Below are positions 33,507 to 43,110 of a DNA stretch of 52,466 nt, piece after piece. The notes beneath the pieces are model-generated. The model searched no databases. It was given only the letters and a program-made list of their open reading frames with translations, and had not been told where the DNA came from. The stretch is from Bacillota bacterium (GTDB taxonomy: Bacteria > Bacillota > Syntrophomonadia > Syntrophomonadales > Syntrophomonadaceae), in contig JAEWZB010000120.1 in NCBI GenBank assembly GCA_023395515.1, forward strand, positions 1 through 52,466, in the 5' to 3' direction. The position numbers were made by a program, and so were the translations under genes. Positions within the stretch are counted from its first letter, which is position 1. Every line of letters begins with the position of its first letter.

Positions 33507-34482
33507 TCGTTATATTTACGCGGTCTCGGTACGGTTGCCTGAGAGTTACCGCTCCGAGGTAATTCAAGAGCTGCGTACTAATATTGAAGATATGTTACCT
33601 GAAGATGCCACAGGAAATGATATTCGTGATGTGCTTAAAAAGCTCGGCAATCCCGCTAAGCTTGCTGATGAATATAGTCAAGTGAAAAGATATCTAATTG
33701 GGCCCGGCCTTTATGATCGCTATTTTTCTGTACTTAAGCTGGTGACGGGTATTGTTGCTATTGTATTATTCTTGGTTACCCTTGTGGACGGAATATTAAC
33801 TGCTCCTATTCCCCATGGAATATTGGGTTTAGGTATTACACTTTTTGTCGATATTTTGATTGCAGTATCTACAGGAATAATGCAGGCTTTTTTATGGGTA
33901 ACCTTAGTCTTTGTTATTATAGAAAGGGTTAACGCTGATCAAGAATTACCCCCCTTTTCAAAAAAAGAATGGTCACCTGATGACTTAGCTCCCATACCTT
34001 TGGGTAAATCTAAAATCTCCCGGGGGGAAGCAATATTTTCCCTATTTGGTACTATCTTTTTTACGGCCCTATTGTATTTTGCCCCTCATCTTATCGGGGT
34101 ATATGTTAAAAATGGCAGTACCATTAACCTTATAGAATTATTTGTTGTGGAACGTTTACAGTACTATATTCTTTTTATTATTTTGCTGGCTATATTTAAT
34201 ATAGGTATTATTATCTTTAAACTCATTGTGGGACACTGGAATTTTTCTATAGCCATTACCAACGCTGTTCATAATCTATTATTGTCGGTACTTGTATGTG
34301 TCATGATCAGTGATGCCGCTTTGTTTAATCCAGAGTTTTTTGTGTATTTCTCCAATTTATTTGCGATTTCAATGGCCCAGGTGATGCCCATATGGTCACG
34401 AATTCTTGCGGTATTTGCAGTAAGTTTTGTTGCCATTAATATTTGGGATAGTGTAGCTGGTTTCAACAAATATAAAAAGTAA
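33493..34482 (+). CDS. HAAS-domain membrane protein
   Basis: A 329-residue protein. The N-terminal ~75 residues are a HAAS-type helical domain (YIYAVSVRLPESYRSEVIQE, DVLKKLGNPAKLADEY), followed by about six membrane helices (from residue 80, with others near 110-145, 190-210, 225-245, 255-275, 295-315). ATG 33493 follows AGGAGG inside the PadR coding end. It is convergent with hypE with 7 bp between stops and no visible terminator. Confidence 0.82.
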   Translation: MELIDRYIYAVSVRLPESYRSEVIQELRTNIEDMLPEDATGNDIRDVLKKLGNPAKLADEYSQVKRYLIGPGLYDRYFSVLKLVTGIVAIVLFLVTLVDGILTAPIPHGILGLGITLFVDILIAVSTGIMQAFLWVTLVFVIIERVNADQELPPFSKKEWSPDDLAPIPLGKSKISRGEAIFSLFGTIFFTALLYFAPHLIGVYVKNGSTINLIELFVVERLQYYILFIILLAIFNIGIIIFKLIVGHWNFSIAITNAVHNLLLSVLVCVMISDAALFNPEFFVYFSNLFAISMAQVMPIWSRILAVFAVSFVAINIWDSVAGFNKYKK

Positions 34483-34489
34483 TCTGCGG

Positions 34490-35500
34490 CTAACATATGC
34501 GGGGCAGGTTTTCTCCCTCCAGCATAGCGAGAATTCGCTGTCCCCCCAAAGCCGTTTCCAGCAAGACCATTTCCGGGGCATCGTCAATGACTTCACCGAT
34601 AATGGCGGCATTACATGCTTCCGGCACGCTTTTAAGCTCTAAGATTACTTGGGGCGCTATATCTGCATCCGCAAAAATAACCATTTTACCCTCATTAGCC
34701 ATATAAAGCGGATCTAAACCCAGCATATCACAAGCACCTTTTACTACCGGAGATATAGGAATTATATCTTCTTTTACCAGGATTCCGCAGCCGGATTGCT
34801 GAGCCAACTCGTTTAACACCGTGGCTAAGCCTCCCCGGGTAGGGTCGCGCATACATTTAATCTTATCCCCGTATTTTTCCAAAACCATAGCAATATCAAC
34901 CAAGGGAGCACAATCACTTAACACCGGGGTGGTAAAGCTTATTCCTTCGCGCTTAGCCATAATAGCTAAGCCATGATCACCGACATTCCCGCTCACAATA
35001 ATCTGATCACCGGCTTTAATCCGGTCGGGACGATATTCTACTCCGGCACTGATAATTCCTATACCGGTGGTATTGATAAAAAGCCCGTCGGCACTGCCTT
35101 TTTCTACTACCTTGGTATCTCCGGTAACGATTTTTACTCCGGCCCCGGCAGCCGTAGCGGCCATAGAAGCTGCTATTTTTTCCAGGTCGGCAATCAAAAA
35201 GCCTTCTTCTATAATAAAAGCCGCCGATAAAAACAAAGGCTTAGCCCCACAAGCCAATAAATCATTTACCGTTCCGCAAACGGCTAATTTGCCAATATCG
35301 CCGCCGGGAAAAAAGAGCGGAGTAATGACAAAAGAATCGGTAGACATAACCGCTTTTCCGGGCGGCAGGTTTAAAAGGGCTCCATCCATCATGGGATTTA
35401 GATAAGTATTATTCCAGGACTTTTTAAATACTTTATCAATTAGCTGTTGACTCATTACGCCCCCGCTTCCATGAGCCATTAAAATTCTATCGGTTGTCAT
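34490..35500 (-). CDS. hypE: Hydrogenase maturation protein HypE
   Basis: A 336-residue PurM-like enzyme that dehydrates the carbamoyl group placed by HypF on its C-terminal cysteine to a thiocyanate, the cyanide source for the NiFe site. The C-terminus PRIC carries that cysteine. The N-terminal HGSGG and CMRDPTRGGLATVLNE blocks are typical. ATG 35500 lies within the last codons of hypD, so the genes overlap by 14 bp. Confidence 0.96.
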   Translation of the reverse strand: MTTDRILMAHGSGGVMSQQLIDKVFKKSWNNTYLNPMMDGALLNLPPGKAVMSTDSFVITPLFFPGGDIGKLAVCGTVNDLLACGAKPLFLSAAFIIEEGFLIADLEKIAASMAATAAGAGVKIVTGDTKVVEKGSADGLFINTTGIGIISAGVEYRPDRIKAGDQIIVSGNVGDHGLAIMAKREGISFTTPVLSDCAPLVDIAMVLEKYGDKIKCMRDPTRGGLATVLNELAQQSGCGILVKEDIIPISPVVKGACDMLGLDPLYMANEGKMVIFADADIAPQVILELKSVPEACNAAIIGEVIDDAPEMVLLETALGGQRILAMLEGENLPRIC

Positions 35501-36581
35501 AATTTTTTCTTCCCCTCCAAGCTGAATACCGGTAATAAGCTGCACAAGCCCCTTCGGTGGAAACCATACACGGGCCTACCGGCTGGGCAGGTGTACACTT
35601 AGTGGCAAACAAAGGACAATCATGGGGTGATATTTTTCCAGTAAGAATCTGACCGCAGGCACAGCCTTTAATAGGCTTATCTTCCATCTCCACCACCCCA
35701 AATTTCTTACGGGCATTAAATTCCTCGTACTCATCTGCTATTTCCAGTCCGCTTTGGCTGATTTCTCCTAAACCTCTCCAACGGGCATTTACAGGTTTAA
35801 ATACCTGTTCCAGTATATTTTTAGCAACCAGGTTGCCTTCCGGCCTGACTAGTTGGCTATATTGGTTTTCAGCTATAGCCTGGTTTTTCTGTAATTGCAG
35901 CAATATCATCAATATTCCCTGCAAAATATCGTCATTATCAAAGCCGGTAACTACAAAAGGCTTTTGATACTTGGCGGCCAGCTCTTCATAAGGCTTAAGA
36001 CCGATGACTACGGAAACATTACCCGGACAAAGCAAGGCATCTACTTGCAAACCGGGGTCGGAAAAGATAACCTCCAAAGCCGGCGGGACTAATTTATGCC
36101 AGGATAAAACCGAAAAATTAGCCAGCTTACTCTCTTTGGCCATCTTTATGCTTGCCCCTACTATGGGTGCAGTAGTCTCAAACCCGATACCTAAAAAGAC
36201 TATTTCCTGGGCAGGATGATTTTTAGCTAAGCTTAAGGCGTCGGTAGGAGAATATACTACCTGAATATTAGCCCCTTCACTGCGCACCTGCTGCAAGGAG
36301 GAATAAGTCCCGGGCACTTTTATCATATCCCCAAAGGTAGCTAAAATTATATTTTCCTTTTTCGCCAGTTCGATTACACTGTCAATATCACCTTGGGCAG
36401 TAACACATACCGGACATCCGGGCCCTGAAATCAAGCGTATATTGGGCGGCATCAGTTCTCTTATGCCACTTTTGGCAATGGCCATAGTATGAGTCCCGCA
36501 AACCTCCATGATAGATAGAGAGCGGGTTTCCGCCTGTATTTCAGCTATCATTTTTTTTAGTATATTAAGTTCATCGTTCAT
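35487..36581 (-). CDS. hypD: Hydrogenase maturation protein HypD
   Basis: A 364-residue Fe-S protein that, with HypC, assembles the Fe(CN)2CO unit. Motifs: MEVCGTHT with the catalytic cysteine, SGPGCPVCVTAQ, GFETTAP, and the C-terminal cluster ligands (GCACGQIL, CPLFATKC). Its ATG overlaps the hypC stop (ATGAACGATGA). Order hypF-C-D-E is a compact block. Confidence 0.96.
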   Translation of the reverse strand: MNDELNILKKMIAEIQAETRSLSIMEVCGTHTMAIAKSGIRELMPPNIRLISGPGCPVCVTAQGDIDSVIELAKKENIILATFGDMIKVPGTYSSLQQVRSEGANIQVVYSPTDALSLAKNHPAQEIVFLGIGFETTAPIVGASIKMAKESKLANFSVLSWHKLVPPALEVIFSDPGLQVDALLCPGNVSVVIGLKPYEELAAKYQKPFVVTGFDNDDILQGILMILLQLQKNQAIAENQYSQLVRPEGNLVAKNILEQVFKPVNARWRGLGEISQSGLEIADEYEEFNARKKFGVVEMEDKPIKGCACGQILTGKISPHDCPLFATKCTPAQPVGPCMVSTEGACAAYYRYSAWRGRKNYDNR

Positions 36582-36813
36582 CTTGATAAGACTCCCTTAT
36601 TCTTTGCATTTCCAAAAGCAGCTCCATTGATTCCCGGGCCTCTTCCTTTTCCACAATCTGCATGGCAAAGCCTGCATGAACTAAAACATACTGTCCGACT
36701 TCCGCCTCCGGGGTCAGCATAACACTAACCGTAACTGTGTTGCCGTTTACATCTACAACTGCTTGATAATCATCCAGCAATTCCACGATTTCTGCCGGTA
36801 CTCCCAAACACAT
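36571..36813 (-). CDS. hypC: Hydrogenase maturation chaperone HypC
   Basis: An 80-residue chaperone beginning MCLGVPAEIV with the essential C2 that binds iron during assembly and contacts the large-subunit precursor. The core VGQYVLVHAGFAMQIVEKEEA is typical. It overlaps hypD and is 6 bp from hypF. Confidence 0.96.
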   Translation of the reverse strand: MCLGVPAEIVELLDDYQAVVDVNGNTVTVSVMLTPEAEVGQYVLVHAGFAMQIVEKEEARESMELLLEMQRIRESYQDER

Positions 36814-36819
36814 TATTTC

Positions 36820-39084
36820 TCACCTCTCACTTGCTATAATCGCCTGTCCCAGCGAAATCCCGCCGTCTCCGGGGGGAATTAGCTGATGTTGATAAGCTTC
36901 AAATCCATTTTGCCGCAAGTTTTGCATCACTTCCTCCAGCAAAATCTGGTTATGAAATACGCCCCCGCTTAAAACTACCCGGTTTAGACCGGTTGCGGCC
37001 CGGGCTTGCAAAAGTCCCTCTAAAAACATATGGCTGACCGTGCTATGAAATTTCCGGGCTATAATTGCCGAAGAAATACCTTTTTTCAAGTCTTCTAAAA
37101 TTAGCAGCCAGGCTCTCCTAATGTCCATGGTAAAGATTTGATTTTCTTTTTCAATATCATAAGGATAACAGCCGCAGAACTTTTTAGCCGCCCTGGCTTC
37201 CAGCTCTATTCCGGCTTGGCCTTCATAATGATTAACCGGGCTAATGCCTAAAATAGCTCCTACCGCATCAAACATTCTTCCTGCGGAAGATGTCTCTTTT
37301 TCTCCCGGACTGTTAAAGCGCTGTAAAATTAAATCCTGCTCCATTCCCTGCAAATCAGGCAGGAGCCAGGAGGCTTCCTTGACTGCTTTTTCTTCTCCCA
37401 AGGCGGCCAGCAAATATGAGAAAGCCATCCGGTAAGGCCGTTTACTGCTCAAATCTCCTCCTATCAAAGGAATATATTTTAAATGTCCCAGCCGGGTATA
37501 GTCGGTATAACTGCCGCGAAAAATTTCACATCCCCATATAGCTCCATCCGTACCCCAACCCGTACCGTCACAGATTAAGCCTAACACTTCTCCTTCTAAG
37601 CCATTTTCCGCCATAACCGCCGCCATATGGGCGTGATGATGCTGAACCCCTGCAAGTTTCATCTCGTTTTGAGATTTTGCCCAGCGGGTAGCCTGGTATT
37701 CAGGGTGAAGATCATGGGCAATTACCGCCGGTTCTACATTAAGCATCTGTTTAAAGCGGGTTATGCCATCCAGAAAATTCCGGTAATTATTATAATGGTT
37801 CAAATCTCCCCAGTGCTGGCTTAAATAAGCTTCTTTACCTCTGGTTATACAAAAGGTGTTTTTCATTTCACTTCCTACCGCCAATATCGGAGCAGAGGAA
37901 ATATTAACCGGAATAGCCTTCGGGACAAATCCCCGTGCTCTTCTAAAAAAATGGGTAGTCCCTAAAGCCGAAACTGTTACTACTGAATCATCACAAGGAT
38001 TATAAATATCCCTATCATGTAATAGAAAATAGTCGGCCACATGGTTCAAGCTCTTTAATGCCGCTTCATTTTCGGTTATAAGGGGTTCATCACTAATATT
38101 AGCACTAGTCATAACTAGTAAATCTATTTCCTCATCGAATAACAGAAAATGAAGGGGCGTATAAGGCAACATAATTCCTAAAGTATTTAAACCGGGATGA
38201 ATTACATGAGAAGCCAAGCCATTATCAGGCTTAGCTGCTAAAATTACAATCGGTGCCGACCGGGAGGTTAAAAGCTCCTCAGCCACCGAGTCTATGCTAG
38301 CATACTCTTTAGCTTTATCCAGATTGGCAGCCATTACTGCAAAAGACTTGGCATCTCTTTTCTTTCTTTGCCGCAAGCGCAATACGGCCTCCTCCTGGTG
38401 GGCATCAACTGCCAAATGAAACCCGCCCAGACCTTTTACCGCTATAATATAGCCCTCTTTAAGCAGCCCGGTCACTGATGCTTCCACTCTTTGACCATCA
38501 GCATTTACTAAAACTGCTTGCGGCCCACAGACCGGACAGGCATTAGGCTGGGCATGAAAACGGCGGTTTAACGGGTCATCATACTCCTGCTGACAAGCCG
38601 GACACATGGGGAAGGAAGCCATAGTAGTATTTTTTCTATCATAAGGTAAATCTTTTATAATGGTAAAACGCGGCCCGCAATTGGTGCAGTTGGTAAAAGG
38701 ATAACCATAACGTCGGTCAGATAAGCTTAAAACTTCTTTTTTACAGTCACCACAGATGGCAATATCAGGAGAAACCATGACCGAACGGCTGTCATCGTTT
38801 TCACTTTCCTTAATAACAAAATCCGTATAACCTGTAGGCCGGATTGCCTCTACCCGGCACTCTCTGATTAAGGCCAGCGGAGGAGGAGACTTGGTAAGAT
38901 TTAGCACAAATTCATCCAGCCGCTCTTTTAAGCCTTCTATCTCTATAAAGACTCCATAGGAAGAATTCAGCACCCATCCATGCAAACCCAGCTCGGCAGC
39001 CAGACGATAAACATAAGGTCTAAAGCCGACTCCCTGCACAATTCCATTAACATGAATTTTATAGCATAATACCTGATCTGCCAT
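36820..39084 (-). CDS. hypF: Carbamoyltransferase HypF
   Basis: A 754-residue multi-domain enzyme that turns carbamoyl phosphate and ATP into carbamoyl-adenylate for transfer to HypE. Domains in order: acylphosphatase (1-92, GIVQGVGFRPYVYRLA), two zinc fingers (about 115-190: CGDCKKEV, CTNCGPRF, CPACQQEY, CPVCGPQ), a YrdC-like domain (about 200-385), and a Kae1-like domain (about 390-754, with HHHAHMAAVMAE). It starts behind AGGAGG. The structured repeat lies just upstream, between it and hyaD. Confidence 0.96.
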   Translation of the reverse strand: MADQVLCYKIHVNGIVQGVGFRPYVYRLAAELGLHGWVLNSSYGVFIEIEGLKERLDEFVLNLTKSPPPLALIRECRVEAIRPTGYTDFVIKESENDDSRSVMVSPDIAICGDCKKEVLSLSDRRYGYPFTNCTNCGPRFTIIKDLPYDRKNTTMASFPMCPACQQEYDDPLNRRFHAQPNACPVCGPQAVLVNADGQRVEASVTGLLKEGYIIAVKGLGGFHLAVDAHQEEAVLRLRQRKKRDAKSFAVMAANLDKAKEYASIDSVAEELLTSRSAPIVILAAKPDNGLASHVIHPGLNTLGIMLPYTPLHFLLFDEEIDLLVMTSANISDEPLITENEAALKSLNHVADYFLLHDRDIYNPCDDSVVTVSALGTTHFFRRARGFVPKAIPVNISSAPILAVGSEMKNTFCITRGKEAYLSQHWGDLNHYNNYRNFLDGITRFKQMLNVEPAVIAHDLHPEYQATRWAKSQNEMKLAGVQHHHAHMAAVMAENGLEGEVLGLICDGTGWGTDGAIWGCEIFRGSYTDYTRLGHLKYIPLIGGDLSSKRPYRMAFSYLLAALGEEKAVKEASWLLPDLQGMEQDLILQRFNSPGEKETSSAGRMFDAVGAILGISPVNHYEGQAGIELEARAAKKFCGCYPYDIEKENQIFTMDIRRAWLLILEDLKKGISSAIIARKFHSTVSHMFLEGLLQARAATGLNRVVLSGGVFHNQILLEEVMQNLRQNGFEAYQHQLIPPGDGGISLGQAIIASER

Positions 39085-39108
39085 AAGTCCTCCTAATAGT
39101 GTAAAAGT

Positions 39109-39375
39109 GATTCCACTGCGAAAACCTCAATTTAATCACGTTGAATGTATAAATATGTAGAAGCCATGGGACGCAGCATGGAGATACACCCTGCGAAGGC
39201 TCAGGAAGAAAGGGGGCGAGCCTCAAGGACGAGGCTCGACCGACTCTGAACCAGGACGGTGAATAGGAGTGTACCCCTTTCTTCTGGAGACAAGCAGTTG
39301 GTGTATCCCATGCGAAGTCCGGCGACGAAATATTTATACATTCAACTAGCCCATAATATCTTTTGCAGCGAAATC
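39109..39375 (+). repeat. Structured repeat element, copy 1 (candidate RNA or mobile element)
   Basis: A ~265-bp imperfect inverted structure. Outer ends GATTCCACTGC and GCAGCGAAATC; arms GTTGAATGTATAAATAT (39140-39156) and its exact complement (39330-39346); then GCATGG-AG-ATACACC (39176-39190) against GGTGTAT-C-CCATGC (39300-39313); GAAGAAAGGGG (39205-39215) against CCCCTTTCTTC (39274-39284); and inner hairpins GAGCCTC-AAGGAC-GAGGCTC (39218-39237) and ACTCT/AGGAGT. It contains no gene. It lies between hyaD and hypF, in the middle of the hydrogenase genes. AAAAGT flanks both ends. A second copy is at 47731. Confidence 0.85.
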
Positions 39376-39450
39376 AAAAGTATAAAAAAGAAAATATCAG
39401 GCACAGATTCCTCTTTAGTTGGCTTTATCTATGCCTGTGTTTTCTTGCGG

Positions 39451-39918
39451 CTATTGGTTTACGGTTCTCTCTACTTCTGCTTTAATCAGTTCAATAAGAC
39501 GAGGAACTTTAGCTTTAATTACAGGAGACAGTTCCATATTAATCCGAATTACTTCCGGTTCAATACCGATAACAGTAATTTGCGGATTAAAACCCAGGAG
39601 CTTGATCATATTTACTGCCTCGATAAAATGCATTTCATGCAAGGAAGTAATGTCCAGGTTAGGTTGAAGTCCCAGTTCTTCAAAGGGAGCCCGGTATATA
39701 GTACCGGGCTCTCCTCCGGCCTGCATCGCATCAACAATAATCAAATTATCGTAAGAACAGAAGGTATCTACCATATCATAGCTGCTTACTCCTGCATCAA
39801 TTAAATCCACATCCTGCGGCAGGCATGATCTAGCTTCCAATTCCTTAATAATATGAATTCCTACCCCATCATCCTGCATCAATAGATTACCTATGCCGAC
39901 TACTGCGACCTTACTCAA
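39451..39918 (-). CDS. hyaD: Hydrogenase maturation protease (HyaD/HybD type)
   Basis: A 155-residue endopeptidase that cleaves the C-terminal peptide of the large subunit once nickel is in place. The nickel-sensing residues are D16 (GIGNLLMQDDGVG), D63 (IVDAMQ) and H94 (SLHEMH), matching E16/D62/H93 of HybD with Asp for Glu. The substrate, HyaB, is encoded two genes upstream and carries the expected tail. RBS GGAGGAAAAGG. Confidence 0.94.
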   Translation of the reverse strand: MSKVAVVGIGNLLMQDDGVGIHIIKELEARSCLPQDVDLIDAGVSSYDMVDTFCSYDNLIIVDAMQAGGEPGTIYRAPFEELGLQPNLDITSLHEMHFIEAVNMIKLLGFNPQITVIGIEPEVIRINMELSPVIKAKVPRLIELIKAEVERTVNQ

Positions 39919-39930
39919 ACCTTTTCCTCC

Positions 39931-40557
39931 TTAGATGCTGGCCTTTTCCTCCTGCTCAACATGATGTCCTTCCTCTTCTAATTTTCCGCTAAACATAGAT
40001 TTTAAAACTGGTATTCCTTCCGAAACGTCCAGATAAACATGAACTATAACCGATAACACAAACAGCCAAGTACCAATATAATGAATTACCCGAATAGCTA
40101 CCAACCCGCCTAATGCGCTGCCAAGTCCCATAAAAAGAGCAGGTTTATATAGGATAAAGCCGGTAATTATCATTATGATAGCCATAAACAGCCAGCCGGT
40201 GTACATCATTTTTTGACCCGGATTATACTTGCCATAATCAGGATGACTATTACTCATAAATAGATAGTATTTAATCATGCTAGGAAAGTTTTTAGTATCT
40301 TGAATAGGGCGGTATACTATATTTTTGGCATCACGAGCTACAATAGCATAATATACTCTGCCGATAACACTGAACAGCAAAATATAGCCGGCAATAAAAT
40401 GAATAGTTCGCGCTGCACTTAAAGGACCGAATAATTTAACCATCCATGGTGCATGGATTTGAAAACCGGTCAGAATCAAAAGCAGTATGGAAACTGCATT
40501 GACCCAATGAAATATCCGAATCCATATAGAATGTCTCATTTCATTATTATTAGCCAT
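39931..40557 (-). CDS. hyaC: Ni/Fe-hydrogenase b-type cytochrome subunit
   Basis: A 208-residue membrane protein with four helices. Heme-ligand histidines lie in IFHWVNA, TIHFIAGY, RVIHYIGTW and IVHVYLDVSEG. It takes electrons from the small subunit into the quinone pool. ATG 40557 follows AGGAGAGGTG and lies within 12 bp of the hyaB stop. With HyaA and HyaB it makes a membrane-bound group 1 uptake-type hydrogenase. Confidence 0.93.
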   Translation of the reverse strand: MANNNEMRHSIWIRIFHWVNAVSILLLILTGFQIHAPWMVKLFGPLSAARTIHFIAGYILLFSVIGRVYYAIVARDAKNIVYRPIQDTKNFPSMIKYYLFMSNSHPDYGKYNPGQKMMYTGWLFMAIIMIITGFILYKPALFMGLGSALGGLVAIRVIHYIGTWLFVLSVIVHVYLDVSEGIPVLKSMFSGKLEEEGHHVEQEEKASI

Positions 40558-40568
40558 AATCACCTCTC

Positions 40569-42011
40569 CTAACATACGGCAAACTGACCGATTAACTTCT
40601 TATCCGGTGTCATCACATGTACAGCACAGGCTAAACACGGATCATAGGCTCTAATAATTCTTACGATTTCTACAGGATTGGCAGGATCTTTTACCGTAGC
40701 ACCTATTAAAGATTGCTCAATCGGGCCGTAAACATCTTGCTCATCCTTCGGAGATGCATACCAGGTAGTAGGTACAATAGCGTTATAAACTGCGGTTCTG
40801 CCATGCTCGATTTTATTCCAGTGTCCCAAAGCGCCACGGGGTGCTTCAGTCAGACCTACACCTTGAGCCGTGCTGGGAACTTTATGAGGTGTAGTAACTG
40901 GTTTACCAGGCTCTAATTGTCCTACCCATTCATTCAAAGCCGTGGCTACCATTTTGGCTTCGATAGCCCGGGCATAATGACGCCCTAAAGTCGAGAAGGC
41001 TTTATCGCCCAGTGCTATGATATCTTTTTGCTTCATAACCCATAATCTCGCCAAAGGTCCTACTTCCATAGGCGCTCCATTATATCGGGGGGCTTTCAGC
41101 CATGTGTAAGCATCCTTCTTTTCTGGATCAGGTTTTACCACGGCTTGAGTCGGCTTTTGGCCTCCAGTATCATCAGCATACCAGGAATATTTTACTTGTT
41201 CCGTAATCTGTTCAATATCCAGATCCTGATAAGCGCCATTTACATACACACCGGAAGGGAAAAACTTATCTTTTTTCACATGATCCATACCTTCTTCCAG
41301 CGGGAAGGCTCCATAAGCTAAAACATTCTTACATCCGGCTCCGATTTCCCACCAATCGGGATAAGCTTCGGCAACGGCCATAAGTATAGGAATATAAACA
41401 TTATCAATAAAATCAGTACATTCTTTTAAGCGGTATTTATAATCCAAAATCTTTTGGGCATCCGGTGTCGTTACTACTCCTCCAGGGGCAATAGCCATTT
41501 GATGAGGCATTTTGCCGCCCCAAAGAGCTGTCATTTCATGAGCTTTGGCACGTATTTTCAAAGCTTGCAGGTAAGCTTCTACCGCTGCTTTGTTAACAGC
41601 TTCCGGCAGTCTGTAGTCCGCTTCATACCGGGGCACAAAAGGCGGTACATCCGGGCCTTTAACAAAATCTAAAGCAGCCAGATGGAAAAAATGCAATATA
41701 TGGGATTGAATATAATTTGAGCCTAGAATAAGATTTCTAATAATTCTTCCGTTGGGCGGCGGCTCTATGCCGAAAGCATTATCTAATGCCGCCGTAGCAG
41801 CTTGACCATGTGATACTGGGCATACACCGCAAATTCTTTGCATTAATTGGGCTGCATCCCTAGGATCACGTCCTTGTAAAATAAGCTCGAAACCCCTAAA
41901 CATCATACCTTTTGACTTAGCATCTATTACCACACCATTATCTACTTCTACTTCAACTGCCATATGTCCCTCAAGCCTGGTAATAGGATCAATTATAATC
42001 TTTTGTGCCAT
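40569..42011 (-). CDS. hyaB: [NiFe] hydrogenase large subunit
   Basis: A 480-residue catalytic subunit. The NiFe ligands are C61 and C64 (RICGVCPVSH, motif L1) and C459 and C462 (DPCLACAVH, motif L2). H465 is the protease site; the 15-residue tail VMTPDKKLIGQFAVC is removed by HyaD after nickel insertion. Its ATG directly follows the hyaA stop (TAGATG). It splits or forms H2; the Tat-exported partner and cytochrome b favour H2 oxidation outside the membrane. Confidence 0.97.
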   Translation of the reverse strand: MAQKIIIDPITRLEGHMAVEVEVDNGVVIDAKSKGMMFRGFELILQGRDPRDAAQLMQRICGVCPVSHGQAATAALDNAFGIEPPPNGRIIRNLILGSNYIQSHILHFFHLAALDFVKGPDVPPFVPRYEADYRLPEAVNKAAVEAYLQALKIRAKAHEMTALWGGKMPHQMAIAPGGVVTTPDAQKILDYKYRLKECTDFIDNVYIPILMAVAEAYPDWWEIGAGCKNVLAYGAFPLEEGMDHVKKDKFFPSGVYVNGAYQDLDIEQITEQVKYSWYADDTGGQKPTQAVVKPDPEKKDAYTWLKAPRYNGAPMEVGPLARLWVMKQKDIIALGDKAFSTLGRHYARAIEAKMVATALNEWVGQLEPGKPVTTPHKVPSTAQGVGLTEAPRGALGHWNKIEHGRTAVYNAIVPTTWYASPKDEQDVYGPIEQSLIGATVKDPANPVEIVRIIRAYDPCLACAVHVMTPDKKLIGQFAVC

Positions 42012-43064
42012 CTACTCTTCACCCTCTTCCTTCTTTTTGCTGCCCATCCGGCCGGTTATTACATTACCAGCTAGATGTCCGCCGATACCGACCAGTGTTG
42101 CTCCTCCTATAACAGTTCCTATTGTATCAATATTTGCGGTAATTCCGGGTGCAATAGGCATTTCCGGTGTTTTTTCATAAATAGGCCAACCTGGAAATTG
42201 TGGCTCTGTACAGCCAATACAGGGAGCACCAGATTGAATACAAGCATTTACGCCATTATTCCACATGCGGTTGGTAGAATCACAATGGGCAATCGGTCCT
42301 TTGCAGCCTATCTTAAGTAAGCAACCGGGATCACCAAAGTTGTCGGCAAAAATACCGTTATCAAAATATTGACGGCGCTGACAATTATCATGAAGGAGGT
42401 TTCCGTAGAACATCTTGGGACGTCCTAGTTTATCAAGTTCCGGCAGGTCATTGTATAGAAGTACATGGGCAATTGTCCCTATTACCCAGTCGGGATGAGA
42501 TGGACAACCGGGGATATTTATGATAGGCACTTTAGAAATAATATCACTTACAGGTTTGGAGTCAGTTGGGTTCGGAGGAGTTGCGGGTATCCCGCCAAAG
42601 GCCGCACAAGTTCCCACGCTTAAAATAGCCATGGCTTGATTGCCTATTTCTTCTACAACTTCTAAGAAAGTTACTTCATGGTCGCCTCTATGACCAATTT
42701 GGCAATACTTGCCATTGGCTCCGGTTGGTACCGAGCCTTCTACTACTAAAATAAAATTACCTTTGTTAGCTTGTGCAGTCTCGAATATGACCTCAGTAGC
42801 TTGGTCACCCTGTCCGGCCATAATTGTCTGATGATAACGCAGACTGATTACTTCCATTAGTACTTTCTCAATATCAGGATGAACAGTATTTAGTAGAGAT
42901 ACGGAACAGCCGGAACAGCTTCCGCCCTGTATCCATATTACCGGCGGCCCTCCGGCAGCTATAGCCTCTTTCATCAATGGCCCCAAAAAGCCTGATAATG
43001 ATATGGCGGCCGCGCTTCCTGCACAAAGTTTCATAAAATCACGACGACTTAATTTTGTAGGCAT
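42012..43064 (-). CDS. hyaA: [NiFe] hydrogenase small subunit, Tat-exported
   Basis: A 350-residue Fe-S subunit. The twin-arginine signal LSRRDFMKLCAGSAAA (R7, R8) precedes a cut near AIA-AGG (36/37). Proximal cluster ligands start at C50 and C53 (GGSCSGCS) with later CPSHPDW; the medial and distal region has GDPGCLLKIGCKGP and CIGCTEPQFPGWP. A C-terminal hydrophobic stretch (IGTVIGGATLVGIGGHLAG) anchors it to the membrane. It exports the folded HyaB with it. Confidence 0.97.
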   Translation of the reverse strand: MPTKLSRRDFMKLCAGSAAAISLSGFLGPLMKEAIAAGGPPVIWIQGGSCSGCSVSLLNTVHPDIEKVLMEVISLRYHQTIMAGQGDQATEVIFETAQANKGNFILVVEGSVPTGANGKYCQIGHRGDHEVTFLEVVEEIGNQAMAILSVGTCAAFGGIPATPPNPTDSKPVSDIISKVPIINIPGCPSHPDWVIGTIAHVLLYNDLPELDKLGRPKMFYGNLLHDNCQRRQYFDNGIFADNFGDPGCLLKIGCKGPIAHCDSTNRMWNNGVNACIQSGAPCIGCTEPQFPGWPIYEKTPEMPIAPGITANIDTIGTVIGGATLVGIGGHLAGNVITGRMGSKKKEEGEE

Positions 43065-43110
43065 TACCTAAGTCCCCCCACTCTTTTCCAAAATTTTAAA
43101 TCAACTTACA

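Noticed and set aside
39109..39375. Structured repeat as a CRISPR array or group II intron
   Set aside because: There are no direct repeat-spacer units, no GUGYG start or domain V signature, and no reverse transcriptase.
39259..39804. 181-codon plus-strand frame over the repeat and hyaD
   Set aside because: It is antisense to the well-supported hyaD gene and has no ribosome site.
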